In this document: positions 1 through 7,413 of the stretch, one piece after another
How positions within the stretch are numbered: the first letter of the stretch is position 1
Layout: each line of letters opens with the position of its first letter
NCBI GenBank assembly: GCA_902769805.1
Contig: CACXQL010000009.1
Span: forward strand, 1-39,224
DNA: 39,224 nucleotides
Origin: an uncultured Prevotellaceae bacterium
GTDB lineage: Bacteria; Bacteroidota; Bacteroidia; Bacteroidales; Bacteroidaceae
Reading direction: 5' to 3'
The notes under the pieces: model-generated
Database searches by the model: none
What the model was told of the DNA's origin: nothing
The model's input: the letters and a program-made list of their open reading frames with translations, nothing else
Translations under genes and position numbers: made by a program

Positions 1-43
1 GAATTTTCTTGTCAAGATTGTCTATTTTTTCTGTTGTTGCCAT
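1..43 (-). CDS. Lrp/AsnC family transcriptional regulator, N-terminal fragment
   Basis: The ATG at 41-43 on the minus strand opens a frame reading MATTEKIDNLDKKI before it leaves the window. The pattern I-D-x-L-D-x-K-I is the usual opening of Lrp/AsnC regulators (helix-turn-helix followed by a RAM ligand-binding domain). A TAnnTTTG box lies upstream at 81-88. Only 14 residues are visible, so the call rests on this short motif and the upstream promoter; effector and targets cannot be inferred. Confidence 0.6.
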   Translation of the reverse strand, partial: MATTEKIDNLDKKI

Positions 44-129
44 ATTGGTAATAAACTGTCTAATATTTACAATTTGTAAGCAAAAGTAGGCAATTTTATC
101 GAGATAAGCAACATTTTGACAAGAAAATT
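2..129. repeat. 14-bp perfect inverted repeat flanking the Lrp promoter
   Basis: The arm at 2-15 (AATTTTCTTGTCAA) is the exact reverse complement of 116-129 (TTGACAAGAAAATT). One arm lies in the first codons of the Lrp/AsnC gene and the other upstream of its -7 box. Whether this is an operator pair or chance in AT-rich DNA is not known. Confidence 0.45.
81..88 (-). promoter_or_regulatory. Bacteroidetes-type -7 box for the Lrp/AsnC gene
   Basis: The minus strand reads TACTTTTG, a full match to TAnnTTTG, about 37 nt before the ATG at 43. No clear -33 TTG was recognised. Confidence 0.55.
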
Positions 130-147
130 GCAATATATTAAACAAAA

Positions 148-170
148 AGAGCAGAATCGTGTTCTGCTCT
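148..170 (-). terminator. Rho-independent terminator of the FKBP operon
   Basis: Arms 148-156 (AGAGCAGAA) and 162-170 (TTCTGCTCT) form a perfect 9-bp stem with a 5-nt loop. On the minus strand it is followed by TTTTTGTTT. It lies 8 bp beyond the stop codon of the last FKBP gene. Confidence 0.85.
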
Positions 171-178
171 CCTTGTTT

Positions 179-1048
179 TTATTTATCTAAAATCTCTAAA
201 AGTTCAATCTTGAAAGTCAGCATGGAGAAGGGTTTGATGTCCTCACCCTGCTGCTTCTCGCCATAGGCAAGCTCTTGGGGGATATACACTTCCCAGACGG
301 AACCTACAGGCATATGGGTGAGTGCCTCCGTCCATCCCTTGATGACCTGGTTGCAGCGGAACTCGGTGGGCTCGCCACGCTTGTAGGAGCTGTCGAACAC
401 TTTACCGTCGAGAGTCTTACCCTCATAGTGTACCTTCACTTTCTGAGTTGCTGTGGGTATCACTCCGTTACCTGCCTTGATGACCTTATACTGTACTCCG
501 TCCTTCAGGACCTTGACATCCTTCTTCTTGGCATTCTTCGCAAGGAAATCCTCACCAGCTTTCTTGTTGTCACCATATTTGAGCAGTGCCTGCTCCATCT
601 TCACCTCTCTCATAAGGGTCTTGGCTTTCTCGTCAGCCTCCTTCACCGTCATCAGTCCACCCTTACCATTGGTACCACTGATGAAACCAGACAAGAAGAG
701 GTCTGTGGAGATACTCTTGGTGGAGTCGTTGCCATAGACTTCCTTATTGATGCCTGGCAGCATCTGTTTAGCTATCTGCTGACCGATCTGCGTACCTATA
801 TAAAACGCTGCCTTGTGGTGGTCGCTACTGTTGGCAAACGCCTCACGTAGACCCTGTATGAAGTCATCCATACAGTCGAGGTCCATGTGCTGGCGGTTCT
901 TCAGGAAGTCCACCAACCCCTGTGTCTGTGCCATACCGACGGCATAACTCAGCGAGTCAGTACGGGTATTCAACTGCTGGGCTGTTGCCGTATTGAAAGA
1001 AGCACCCGCCATGAGGGCGAGTGCTGCTATCATGAGTCTTCTCATCAT
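179..1048 (-). CDS. Secreted FKBP-type peptidyl-prolyl cis-trans isomerase (FKBP 1)
   Basis: 289 aa. An N-terminal signal peptide (hydrophobic residues about 5-22, cleavage near ATA-Q) sends it to the periplasm. It is followed by the FKBP N-terminal dimerisation domain (D-S-L-S-Y-A-V-G-M) and a C-terminal FKBP catalytic domain from about residue 185. The pocket residues are kept: HYEG, VFDSS, EFRCNQVIKGW and the late AYG. The family catalyses proline cis-trans isomerisation and acts as a folding chaperone. In the flap before the last strand, the usual GG-x-IPP is replaced by GEDIKPF, as in the next gene. It is the last gene of the operon, 3 bp after FKBP 2, and ends at a strong terminator. 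Its central region is nearly identical to that of FKBP 2, which points to tandem duplication. Confidence 0.93.
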   Translation of the reverse strand: MMRRLMIAALALMAGASFNTATAQQLNTRTDSLSYAVGMAQTQGLVDFLKNRQHMDLDCMDDFIQGLREAFANSSDHHKAAFYIGTQIGQQIAKQMLPGINKEVYGNDSTKSISTDLFLSGFISGTNGKGGLMTVKEADEKAKTLMREVKMEQALLKYGDNKKAGEDFLAKNAKKKDVKVLKDGVQYKVIKAGNGVIPTATQKVKVHYEGKTLDGKVFDSSYKRGEPTEFRCNQVIKGWTEALTHMPVGSVWEVYIPQELAYGEKQQGEDIKPFSMLTFKIELLEILDK

Positions 1049-1051
1049 TGT

Positions 1052-1936
1052 TTACTTCTTTTTAGGATTCACCTCAATCAACTCGATCTTGAAAATCAAC
1101 GTAGAGAAGGGCTTGATGTCTTCACCTTGCTGACGAGCACCATAAGCCTTATCCTGAGGAATATATACCTCCCATACAGAACCAGCAGGCATGTGTGTGA
1201 GCACCTCTGTCCAGCCCTTGATGACCTGGTTGCAACGGAACTCGGTGGGCTCACCACGCTTGTAGGAGCTGTCGAACACCTTACCATCGATGGTCTTACC
1301 CTCATAGTGTACCTTAACGACAGAGGTATCGGCAGGGATAGCACCAGAGCCTTCCTTGACGACCTTATACTGAACACCGCCTTCAAGCGTCTTCACACCC
1401 TCTTTCTTGGCATTCTCGGCAAGAAACTTCTCACCAGCGATCTTATTAGGACCAAACTCCTTCTCCATCGTATTCTCCTTGATGGTCTTCATCAGTCTCT
1501 GAGCAACGACCTGGGCAGAGTCAACAGACATCAGTCCGCCCTTGCCTGTGGTACCGCTGATAAAGCCAGCCATGAAGTTCTTCAGGGAGATAGTCTTCGT
1601 AGAGTCATCACCAAACAACTCGTGGTTGATACCCTTCACCATCTGGTTGCTGATCTGCTGACCAATCTGAATACCTGCATAGTAGGCAGCCTTCTTCTTG
1701 TCGTCACCAGCGTTGGCACCCTCGTTAAGACCCTTGATGAACTCATCCATATAGGCAGTGTCAATATCAAGACGACCAACCAGATAATCTTTCAGACCCT
1801 GTGTCTGCGCCATACCGATGGCATAGCTGACGCTATCGACGTCACTCTTCAGATTTGCCTTGGGAGTACCCATTCCGCAAGAGTAGAATGTCATTGCGGC
1901 TACTGCTGCAATAGCAGCAAAAGTAAACTTTCTCAT
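1052..1936 (-). CDS. Lipoprotein FKBP-type peptidyl-prolyl cis-trans isomerase (FKBP 2)
   Basis: 294 aa from the ATG at 1936; the frame extends upstream, but the extension is polar and would bury the signal peptide. The N-terminus MRKFTFAAIAAVAAMTFYSCG is a lipoprotein signal with the lipid-modified Cys at 20, so the protein is probably membrane-anchored facing the periplasm. It has the same two-domain plan as FKBP 1: FKBP N-terminal domain (D-S-V-S-Y-A-I-G-M-A-Q-T-Q-G), a charged linker, and a catalytic FKBP domain with HYEG, VFDSS and VIKGW. It sits between FKBP 3 (52 bp upstream) and FKBP 1 (3 bp downstream) and is presumably co-transcribed with both. Confidence 0.93.
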   Translation of the reverse strand: MRKFTFAAIAAVAAMTFYSCGMGTPKANLKSDVDSVSYAIGMAQTQGLKDYLVGRLDIDTAYMDEFIKGLNEGANAGDDKKKAAYYAGIQIGQQISNQMVKGINHELFGDDSTKTISLKNFMAGFISGTTGKGGLMSVDSAQVVAQRLMKTIKENTMEKEFGPNKIAGEKFLAENAKKEGVKTLEGGVQYKVVKEGSGAIPADTSVVKVHYEGKTIDGKVFDSSYKRGEPTEFRCNQVIKGWTEVLTHMPAGSVWEVYIPQDKAYGARQQGEDIKPFSTLIFKIELIEVNPKKK

Positions 1937-1988
1937 TTCTTTCTTATTTTTAGTGTTAATTTCTTTCGTTATCACGTCTGATGATACC

Positions 1989-2594
1989 TTACATCACCTT
2001 GATCAACTCCACGTCAAAGATGAGTGCTGCAAAGGGAGGAATAGAGCCACCTGCACCACCCTCGCCATAAGCAAGGCGATAGGGGATGAAGAAACGGTAT
2101 TTGGCACCTTCCTGCATCAACTGCAAGCCTTCCGTCCATCCGGCAATCACCTGTTGCAATCCGAAGACGGCAGGCTCACCACGCTGGATACTGCTGTCGA
2201 AGACAGTGCCGTCAATCAGGAAACCCTCATAATGACACTTCACGGAGTCCTTCGCTGTAGGCTTCTTACCATTACCTTCCTTCAATACCTGATATTGCAA
2301 TCCGCTGGGCAAAGTAATAACACCATCCTTCTTGGCATTCTCAGCGAGGTATTTCTCACCTGCCTCCTTGTGTACCTTACCTTGCTCGGCACGCTGCTTG
2401 TTGATTTTCTCCTCCTGGGCAGCGAAATAATCTTGTACTATCTGCTGAGCATCACGATTAGACACCTTCAATTCATTGCCTGCTATCACATCCTTGATGG
2501 CTGCGGCAAAATCATCAATATTCAACTCTGTGGCTCCCATCTGTGCCAATTGGCGACCAATACCCAAGCCCAGAGCATAACTTACACGATCCAT
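1989..2594 (-). CDS. FKBP-type peptidyl-prolyl cis-trans isomerase without signal peptide (FklB-like, FKBP 3)
   Basis: 201 aa, starting MDRVSYALG directly in the FKBP N-terminal domain, with no signal peptide, so probably cytoplasmic. Residues about 60-90 form a charged helical linker ending in EKYLAENAKKDGV. The catalytic domain follows with HYEGFLIDGTVFDSS, VIAGWTEGLQLM and the standard flap GGAGGSIPPFAALIFDVEL. It therefore keeps the canonical GG-x-IPP loop that FKBP 1 and 2 have lost. It lies 21 bp after the coiled-coil lipoprotein gene and upstream of the two exported FKBPs. The operon would thus supply prolyl isomerase activity on both sides of the inner membrane. Confidence 0.92.
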   Translation of the reverse strand: MDRVSYALGLGIGRQLAQMGATELNIDDFAAAIKDVIAGNELKVSNRDAQQIVQDYFAAQEEKINKQRAEQGKVHKEAGEKYLAENAKKDGVITLPSGLQYQVLKEGNGKKPTAKDSVKCHYEGFLIDGTVFDSSIQRGEPAVFGLQQVIAGWTEGLQLMQEGAKYRFFIPYRLAYGEGGAGGSIPPFAALIFDVELIKVM

Positions 2595-2615
2595 TCTTTC
2601 TCTATTTCTTATTAA

Positions 2616-2930
2616 TTATTTAGTCTTCTTGTCTTGAGCACCTGGTTCTAACTGTCCCTTAAATCCAGTAGGGCGCGGGCCATACACCACTTTACGCTCT
2701 TCCATGCGCTTACGATATTCGAGCGCACTGCCAATCTGCTGTTTCAACGTACTGACTTCCTGCTTCAACGACTCGTTCTCCATGTGGAGCATCTTAATCT
2801 CCTCCTGAGCCTCTGCATGGGCTTTCTGCACCTCATGATAAGCTTTCTGCGACACGCAGGAACCAAAGCCCAGTGCCACGATGAGGGCAGAAAGGATGAC
2901 GTTGACGGTATTACGAATTTTCTTCATCAT
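2616..2930 (-). CDS. Small coiled-coil lipoprotein with VVYGPRPTG tail
   Basis: 104 aa. A positively charged start and a hydrophobic stretch end in L-G-F-G-S-C, with Cys25 as the predicted lipidation site. Residues about 28-80 form a heptad-rich coiled coil (E, K, Q, L), and residues 81-90 read VVYGPRPTGF before a polar end. No enzymatic residues are apparent. It has its own TAnnTTTG box (2955-2962) and is followed after 21 bp by FKBP 3, so it probably leads the FKBP operon. Just upstream is a radical SAM/SPASM gene of the type known to pair with small lipoproteins in Bacteroidales; LGFGSC and YGxP resemble the ends of such partners as I remember them. The coiled coil is unlike them, so partnership is only a hypothesis. 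Function unknown. Confidence 0.8.
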   Translation of the reverse strand: MMKKIRNTVNVILSALIVALGFGSCVSQKAYHEVQKAHAEAQEEIKMLHMENESLKQEVSTLKQQIGSALEYRKRMEERKVVYGPRPTGFKGQLEPGAQDKKTK

Positions 2931-2954
2931 AACAGAATGTTTCTAATTCGGGTG

Positions 2955-2962
2955 CAAAATTA
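2955..2962 (-). promoter_or_regulatory. -7 box for the lipoprotein-FKBP operon
   Basis: The minus strand reads TAATTTTG, matching TAnnTTTG, 24 nt before the start at 2930 and in the short gap after the radical SAM gene. It implies that the lipoprotein and FKBP genes can be transcribed independently of the radical SAM gene. Confidence 0.6.
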
Positions 2963-2995
2963 GTAGTTATAATTGAATAAATACCTAAATAAAGA

Positions 2996-4093
2996 TTATT
3001 TAACCATCTTATCGGCATCTTGAATACGCTTCAGATGACAGAGGATGAGATTTCCTGCCTCATCACGCAAGTGCATGCCATTACCCCTGCAGTAACGCCA
3101 ATAACGACAATCCTTACAGTCGCCCTTGCGCATCCACTCACGATGGCGATAGGGTGCATATCGTTTCTCCCACACCTCCATGAAATCGTCCTCGTAGATA
3201 TTCCCCTGCTTATAGTCTGCACGGATACTGGCACAGGCAGCAATGGAGCCGTCTGCCATCACAGAACCTACTGTCACGCCTGCCTGACAGTCGAAGAACA
3301 TCTCTCGTACCTCACCTTCATAGCGTCCGAGAAAACCCTCACAGCCATAGGACGCGTTAATCTTTCCTTCTTTTCGCGTCTGTCGGATAAAGTCAAGCAT
3401 GCCCCGATACTGTTCATGACTGATCTGCATCATCGGGTCATGGGCGGCACGTCCCACAGGGAAGATAGAATAGATGCGCCAATAACCGATACCCTTGCTG
3501 ATGAGATAGTCTCGCATAGCGGGCAACTGTTCGTAATTACGCTGATTGACACATGTCACTACATCTGAGGCAATCTGCGGATGTTGGACGAAGAGATCCA
3601 ATACTTCATCAACCCTTTGGAAACTCTGCGGATGACGACGCATCCAGTTATGGTTTTCTTCTAATCCGTCCATGCTGACAGTAATACTATGCATACCTGC
3701 TTTCCGCAGTGACTCAAAACGCTCTGGAGTAAGGACAAGACCATTGGTCACCAGTCCCCAGGGGAAACCTCTCTCGAAAATCTCTTTGCCACAGACTTCC
3801 AAGTCTTCTCGTAACAATGGCTCTCCACCTGTGATTGTCACAAAGACTTTATGAGGATCTGTCTTTTGGGCAATACTGTCAAGGACGCGGAAGAAATCCT
3901 CACGAGGCATGTCTTTCACTTCCGACAGTTTCCTGCAGTCACTGCCACAATGGCGACAACTCACATTACAACGCAGCGTACACTCCCAGAACAACTGTCT
4001 CAAGGGGTGCTCCTTACGGATGTCCTGACTAATCCATGAGGCAAACTGGAGGGCAAGACGCTTGCGAATACCTAATGGTTCCTTCTCCATCAT
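2996..4093 (-). CDS. Radical SAM/SPASM protein (TIGR04133-like)
   Basis: 365 aa from the ATG at 4093; an upstream TTG in frame overlaps the -7 box and is rejected. The radical SAM cluster motif CX3CX2C is C42, C46, C49, inside W-E-C-T-L-R-C-N-V-S-C-R-H-C-G-S-D-C. GGEP (residues 89-92) is the SAM-binding strand, and VSMDG follows in the barrel. The C-terminal SPASM domain (about 251-352) holds Cys at 251, 269, 287, 326, 329, 335 and 352, enough for auxiliary iron-sulfur clusters. SPASM enzymes usually modify peptides or proteins by radical chemistry. The opening (GIRKRLALQ...HPLRQLFWECTLRCN) resembles TIGR04133, the radical SAM member of a Bacteroidetes two-gene system with a lipoprotein, and a small lipoprotein gene does lie immediately downstream. 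Substrate unknown. Confidence 0.88.
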   Translation of the reverse strand: MMEKEPLGIRKRLALQFASWISQDIRKEHPLRQLFWECTLRCNVSCRHCGSDCRKLSEVKDMPREDFFRVLDSIAQKTDPHKVFVTITGGEPLLREDLEVCGKEIFERGFPWGLVTNGLVLTPERFESLRKAGMHSITVSMDGLEENHNWMRRHPQSFQRVDEVLDLFVQHPQIASDVVTCVNQRNYEQLPAMRDYLISKGIGYWRIYSIFPVGRAAHDPMMQISHEQYRGMLDFIRQTRKEGKINASYGCEGFLGRYEGEVREMFFDCQAGVTVGSVMADGSIAACASIRADYKQGNIYEDDFMEVWEKRYAPYRHREWMRKGDCKDCRYWRYCRGNGMHLRDEAGNLILCHLKRIQDADKMVK

Positions 4094-4108
4094 TTTTTTA
4101 TTTAATGG

Positions 4109-4116
4109 CAAAAGTA
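4109..4116 (-). promoter_or_regulatory. -7 box for the radical SAM gene
   Basis: The minus strand reads TACTTTTG, 15 nt before the ATG at 4093. It overlaps the upstream TTG, which supports the start at 4093. The divergent SIR2 promoter lies 34 bp away. Confidence 0.6.
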
Positions 4117-4149
4117 CGAAAAAAATATGAGAATATAAGATTTATTTTC

Positions 4150-4157
4150 TATTTTTG
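4150..4157 (+). promoter_or_regulatory. -7 box for the SIR2-family gene
   Basis: TATTTTTG matches TAnnTTTG, 21 nt before the ATG at 4179. The in-frame TTG inside it is not a plausible start. Confidence 0.6.
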
Positions 4158-4178
4158 CAACAGAAAACCAAAAAACGA

Positions 4179-4889
4179 ATGACTATGAAGAAGATTGTAG
4201 TATTGACTGGTGCTGGTATGTCAGTGGAGAGCGGACTGAAGACTTTCCGTGATGCTGACGGTTTGTGGGAGAATTATCCTGTGTCGAAAGTGGCAACCCA
4301 CGAGGGATGGGAGGCTGATCCGACCTTAGTGACAAACTTTTATAATATGCTGCGCAAGAAATGCGTGGGTACACAGCCTAACGAAGGACACAAACTCGTT
4401 GCAAAACTGGAGGAGAAATATGACGTGACCGTCGTCACCCAGAATGTCGATAACCTCCATGAGATGGCAGGCTCCTCGAAGGTTATCCACTTGCATGGTG
4501 AACTGATGAAAGTCTGTTCCAGCCGTGATGTCGATGACCCCCGTTACCAAATCCTGCTGACTCCAGAGAACTGTGAGGTGGAGCCTGGTACAAAGGCTGG
4601 CGACGGTTCCCTGCTACGTCCTTTCATCGTGTTCTTCGGTGAGGCAGTGCCAATGATCAGTGTTGCTGCCGCAGAGGCTCAGGAGGCAGATATCTTCATT
4701 ATCATTGGTACATCATTGGCTGTCTATCCAGCTGCAGGACTCATCCATTATGTCCGTCCTGGTGTCCCTGTCTACCTCATAGACCCTAATCCCATCTCTG
4801 CCGGCAGTAATATCCAACAGATACAGAAGGGTGCCAGTGAGGGCATGAAGGAGTTGTCCAAGATACTATTAGATGACATAGCAATATGA
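4179..4889 (+). CDS. SIR2-family NAD-dependent protein deacylase
   Basis: 236 aa from ATG 4179 (a second ATG at 4185 is equally possible). NAD-binding motifs are GAGMSVESGLKTFRDADGLW (11-30) and TQNVDNLHEMAGS (87-99), and HLHGEL carries the catalytic His106. Sirtuins remove acyl groups from lysines, producing nicotinamide and O-acyl-ADP-ribose, in the cytoplasm. Two features are odd. Only two Cys (113 and 132) occur in the stretch where CobB has its four zinc ligands, so a structural zinc is unlikely. The Y-x-x-R pair that gives CobB and SIRT5 desuccinylase activity reads Y55-N-M-L58. The gene stands alone, divergent from the radical SAM gene and convergent with the DHHW operon. Confidence 0.93.
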   Translation: MTMKKIVVLTGAGMSVESGLKTFRDADGLWENYPVSKVATHEGWEADPTLVTNFYNMLRKKCVGTQPNEGHKLVAKLEEKYDVTVVTQNVDNLHEMAGSSKVIHLHGELMKVCSSRDVDDPRYQILLTPENCEVEPGTKAGDGSLLRPFIVFFGEAVPMISVAAAEAQEADIFIIIGTSLAVYPAAGLIHYVRPGVPVYLIDPNPISAGSNIQQIQKGASEGMKELSKILLDDIAI

Positions 4890-4929
4890 AGTCATTGTCA
4901 GGCAGGACATCATCTTCGTCGCTGTCATC

Positions 4930-4953
4930 GATACGATAGGTATCAACTTTTTT
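4930..4953 (+). terminator. Possible weak terminator after the SIR2 gene
   Basis: GATAC (4930-4934) and GTATC (4940-4944) form a 5-bp stem with a 5-nt loop, followed by AAC and six T. The stem is short and overlaps the 3' end of the convergent DHHW gene, so confidence is low. Confidence 0.3.
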
Positions 4954-6424
4954 CGAGGGATTCTACTTTGGGAGCCTCTGCAGGGGCAGCAGGCTGTTCG
5001 GGAGTCTCCTGTCTCTCTGGGGTGGCAGGAGTTTCCTTGTGTTTGACACTGTCTTTCTTTACCTTTGCAGGCTCTGCACCTGGACGTGACCACTGCTGGT
5101 GGAGGAAGCGGAGATAAGAGCCATAGGTATGGCTGCTATAGGCCTTGAAGATATTGTTGGCAAAGAGGATATCCGTGATCTTGTTCTCTGCCACATAGGC
5201 GATAATATCCTTCGTGAAATAACGGGAGTCGATGACATGTACCTCCTCGAAGGAGAAGAACAGATAACCAGGCAGCATATTGCCGAAGCTGTCCTTAAGG
5301 ATAATCACACGACGACCGTTATGCGTGGAGGTACGCACCTGTGTGAGTTTAGTGTCACCACCCATCATCGTACAATAGGCGCCCCCATGTCCATCCTTGA
5401 ACTTAAAGAAGAACGGTGCCGTAAAAGGCTTACCTTCACCTGTCACCTGATAGTTTTTGTTGATGGTATAGTTGGTATAGGTCGTAGTATACTCTACACC
5501 CTTTGGAACATAATATACAAAATCCTCAGGAGCATTCTTGATGGAGATATCCTTCGAATAGCCATACATGCTGCCCACATAACCGTGGGTGACACGCCGC
5601 TCATAATGCGAGAGATCCTTGAAAGGCACACCAGCGACACGTGCAAACTCCTGTGCCGCATAATAACCACCGAGAGGTGACCAGTGGTGGTCAGTACGCA
5701 GGTAGATGTCTTCGTTGGCATGCTTACCCAAGGTCGTGTACACATCAACGGGTTTCACCCCTGGATCAAGGTGTGCCACTACATTACGGATGGTAGGCAG
5801 TTGGGGATTAGTGCGGCTCTTCGCCTTGTCGGGACAATAGAACTCGACAGCGGTGGGGATAACCATACAATAGACATTCACCTTATCACCAAACACCTCT
5901 TTATATTTATTAGCTGCCTGTGCATAGCCTACACACCCCTTAGGACCACCACCATACGCCATCAGGGCACGTACCTTGTCACCCTTGCCGACGATAATAA
6001 TACCTTTGTTGGCTATCTTCGCATTCTCATCAGCATTGATATGATTCTCATACTCGTCAATGGTCATACTGTCAGTCTTCTGCCCTCCTGACTCCTGACT
6101 CCTGTCTCCTGACTCCTCAGCATTCTGCGGTGTATCAGAGGCATGGAAGGTCACATTGTCATCTGACGGGGCAATACCAATGATATCCTTGATTTGCATA
6201 CTCATCGTCATAAAGACATCACGGTAAGGTTCGCTGTCGCTGAACCATGTTGAGATATCACTGGTGAACGAGCCATCGGCAAGACGCTCCCATGTGAAGT
6301 CAGGGAAGGTGGCTAGTTCACGCTTCTCCAACTCCGACACCGTACTGCGTGGGAAGGTGTCGAAGACCACTGTGAAAGCGATAAAGACGATGGCGATGAC
6401 AGCAATATACAGATAGTTCTTCAT
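4943..6424 (-). CDS. DHHW family protein, AlgJ/AlgX-like, membrane-anchored (DHHW 1)
   Basis: 493 aa. It has one N-terminal membrane segment (about residues 5-22), so the body is probably periplasmic. The signature TDHHW is at residues 244-248, and later GRRVIILKDSFGN matches the SGNH-like Ser block of AlgJ/AlgX/DHHW proteins. These act with an MBOAT protein to O-acetylate exported polysaccharide. The C-terminus (about 445-493) is a Pro/Glu/Ala/Lys-rich tail that looks disordered. Residues 102-113 (AEESGDRSQESG) are encoded by a 5x7-bp tandem repeat in the linker between the membrane-proximal part and the hydrolase-like domain. The gene overlaps DHHW 2 by 4 bp and is the last of the SGNH-MBOAT-DHHW-DHHW operon. 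Against its paralogue it has extra N- and C-terminal regions. Confidence 0.9.
   Translation of the reverse strand: MKNYLYIAVIAIVFIAFTVVFDTFPRSTVSELEKRELATFPDFTWERLADGSFTSDISTWFSDSEPYRDVFMTMSMQIKDIIGIAPSDDNVTFHASDTPQNAEESGDRSQESGGQKTDSMTIDEYENHINADENAKIANKGIIIVGKGDKVRALMAYGGGPKGCVGYAQAANKYKEVFGDKVNVYCMVIPTAVEFYCPDKAKSRTNPQLPTIRNVVAHLDPGVKPVDVYTTLGKHANEDIYLRTDHHWSPLGGYYAAQEFARVAGVPFKDLSHYERRVTHGYVGSMYGYSKDISIKNAPEDFVYYVPKGVEYTTTYTNYTINKNYQVTGEGKPFTAPFFFKFKDGHGGAYCTMMGGDTKLTQVRTSTHNGRRVIILKDSFGNMLPGYLFFSFEEVHVIDSRYFTKDIIAYVAENKITDILFANNIFKAYSSHTYGSYLRFLHQQWSRPGAEPAKVKKDSVKHKETPATPERQETPEQPAAPAEAPKVESLEKS
6085..6119. repeat. 5 x 7-bp tandem array inside DHHW 1
   Basis: Plus-strand units are CTCCTGA, CTCCTGA, CTCCTGT, CTCCTGA, CTCCTCA: 35 bp with three substitutions from a perfect array. 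A unit of 7 means loss or gain of one copy shifts the reading frame. Confidence 0.9.
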
Positions 6425-7410
6425 TGTTCTAAATAATGGTTATAGGACTGATGGGTGACTGATGCATAGGCATGACCTGCATTGTTGGCAAAGAGGATGT
6501 CCGTGATGTCATTCTTCTGTACATAATGTACGATATTCTTTGTGAAGTAGCGGCAGTCGACCACATGAATCTCCTCAAAGGAATGGAACAGGTAGGCTGG
6601 GATGGCATTGCCATAGCTGTCTTTCAGAATGAGAAGACGACGACCATTATGCGTAGAAGTCCTCACCGTTGTCGTATTCGTGTCCCCATGCATGAAGGTG
6701 AGATAGGCGGCACTGCTGCCGTCAGAGTACTCATAGAAGAAATTACCTTCCTCAGGTTCCTTCTCACTCACCACCTTACGGTTCTTTCCTAACTGGTAGC
6801 GGATATACGTGGTCGTATAGTCAACACCCGTAGGAACATAATAGACAAAGTCCTCTGGGGCATTCTTCACAGCAGCATCACGAGAGAAACGATACATCGT
6901 TCCCACATAGTCGTGGATGACATGCTTCTCATAAGTGGACAGGTCGGCAAAGGGCACCTCTGCCTGACTGGCAAACTGCTGGGCGGCATAATAGGCACCA
7001 AGGGGAGCCCAGTGGTGGTCAGTACGGGAGTATATCTCCTCATTGACATGGGCATCCATCGTGTCAAAGAGGTCAACGACCTTCACGTTCTTCGAGAGAT
7101 GGGCATAGATATTCCGTACTGTCGCCTTCTGGTCTCTCGTCCATTCCCTGGCTTCCTCAGGACAATAGATTGCCACAGCTGTCGGGATAATCATGCAATA
7201 GACGTTGACAGCATCACCGAAGGTCTGCTTGTATTTATTGACAGCATCCGCATATCCCAAGCCTCCGTCGAGGGTTCCACGGAAGGGCTCGAAGGCTCTT
7301 ACACTGTCGCCTCTGCCTACGATGATGATACCTGACTTTGTCTGACGGACATTATCAGCAAATACAGGGAAGGTGATCAGAGCCAACAGGAAAAACGATA
7401 TCTTTCTCAT
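6421..7410 (-). CDS. DHHW family protein, AlgJ/AlgX-like, secreted (DHHW 2)
   Basis: 329 aa with a cleavable signal peptide (MRKISFFLLALITFPVFA), so periplasmic rather than membrane-anchored. TDHHW is at 130-134, and GRRLLILKDSYGNAIPAYL gives the Ser block. It aligns with DHHW 1 over its full mature length (for example GIIIVG-GD-VRA, VYCM-IPTAV, NAPEDFVYYVP, HNGRR). The pair is thus an ancient tandem duplication in which one copy keeps a membrane anchor and tails. The gene starts 3 bp after the MBOAT gene and overlaps DHHW 1 by 4 bp, indicating translational coupling. Expected role: acetyl transfer to, or handling of, a surface polysaccharide together with the MBOAT protein. Confidence 0.9.
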   Translation of the reverse strand: MRKISFFLLALITFPVFADNVRQTKSGIIIVGRGDSVRAFEPFRGTLDGGLGYADAVNKYKQTFGDAVNVYCMIIPTAVAIYCPEEAREWTRDQKATVRNIYAHLSKNVKVVDLFDTMDAHVNEEIYSRTDHHWAPLGAYYAAQQFASQAEVPFADLSTYEKHVIHDYVGTMYRFSRDAAVKNAPEDFVYYVPTGVDYTTTYIRYQLGKNRKVVSEKEPEEGNFFYEYSDGSSAAYLTFMHGDTNTTTVRTSTHNGRRLLILKDSYGNAIPAYLFHSFEEIHVVDCRYFTKNIVHYVQKNDITDILFANNAGHAYASVTHQSYNHYLEQ

Positions 7411-7413
7411 AAC

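Noticed and set aside
887-1981. Long plus-strand open frame opposite FKBP 1 and FKBP 2
   Set aside because: It is antisense to two clear FKBP genes, has no family features, and stays open because the duplicated genes share codon pattern.
4155-4178. Upstream TTG start for the SIR2 gene
   Set aside because: The TTG is part of the -7 box TATTTTTG, so it would not be in the transcript.
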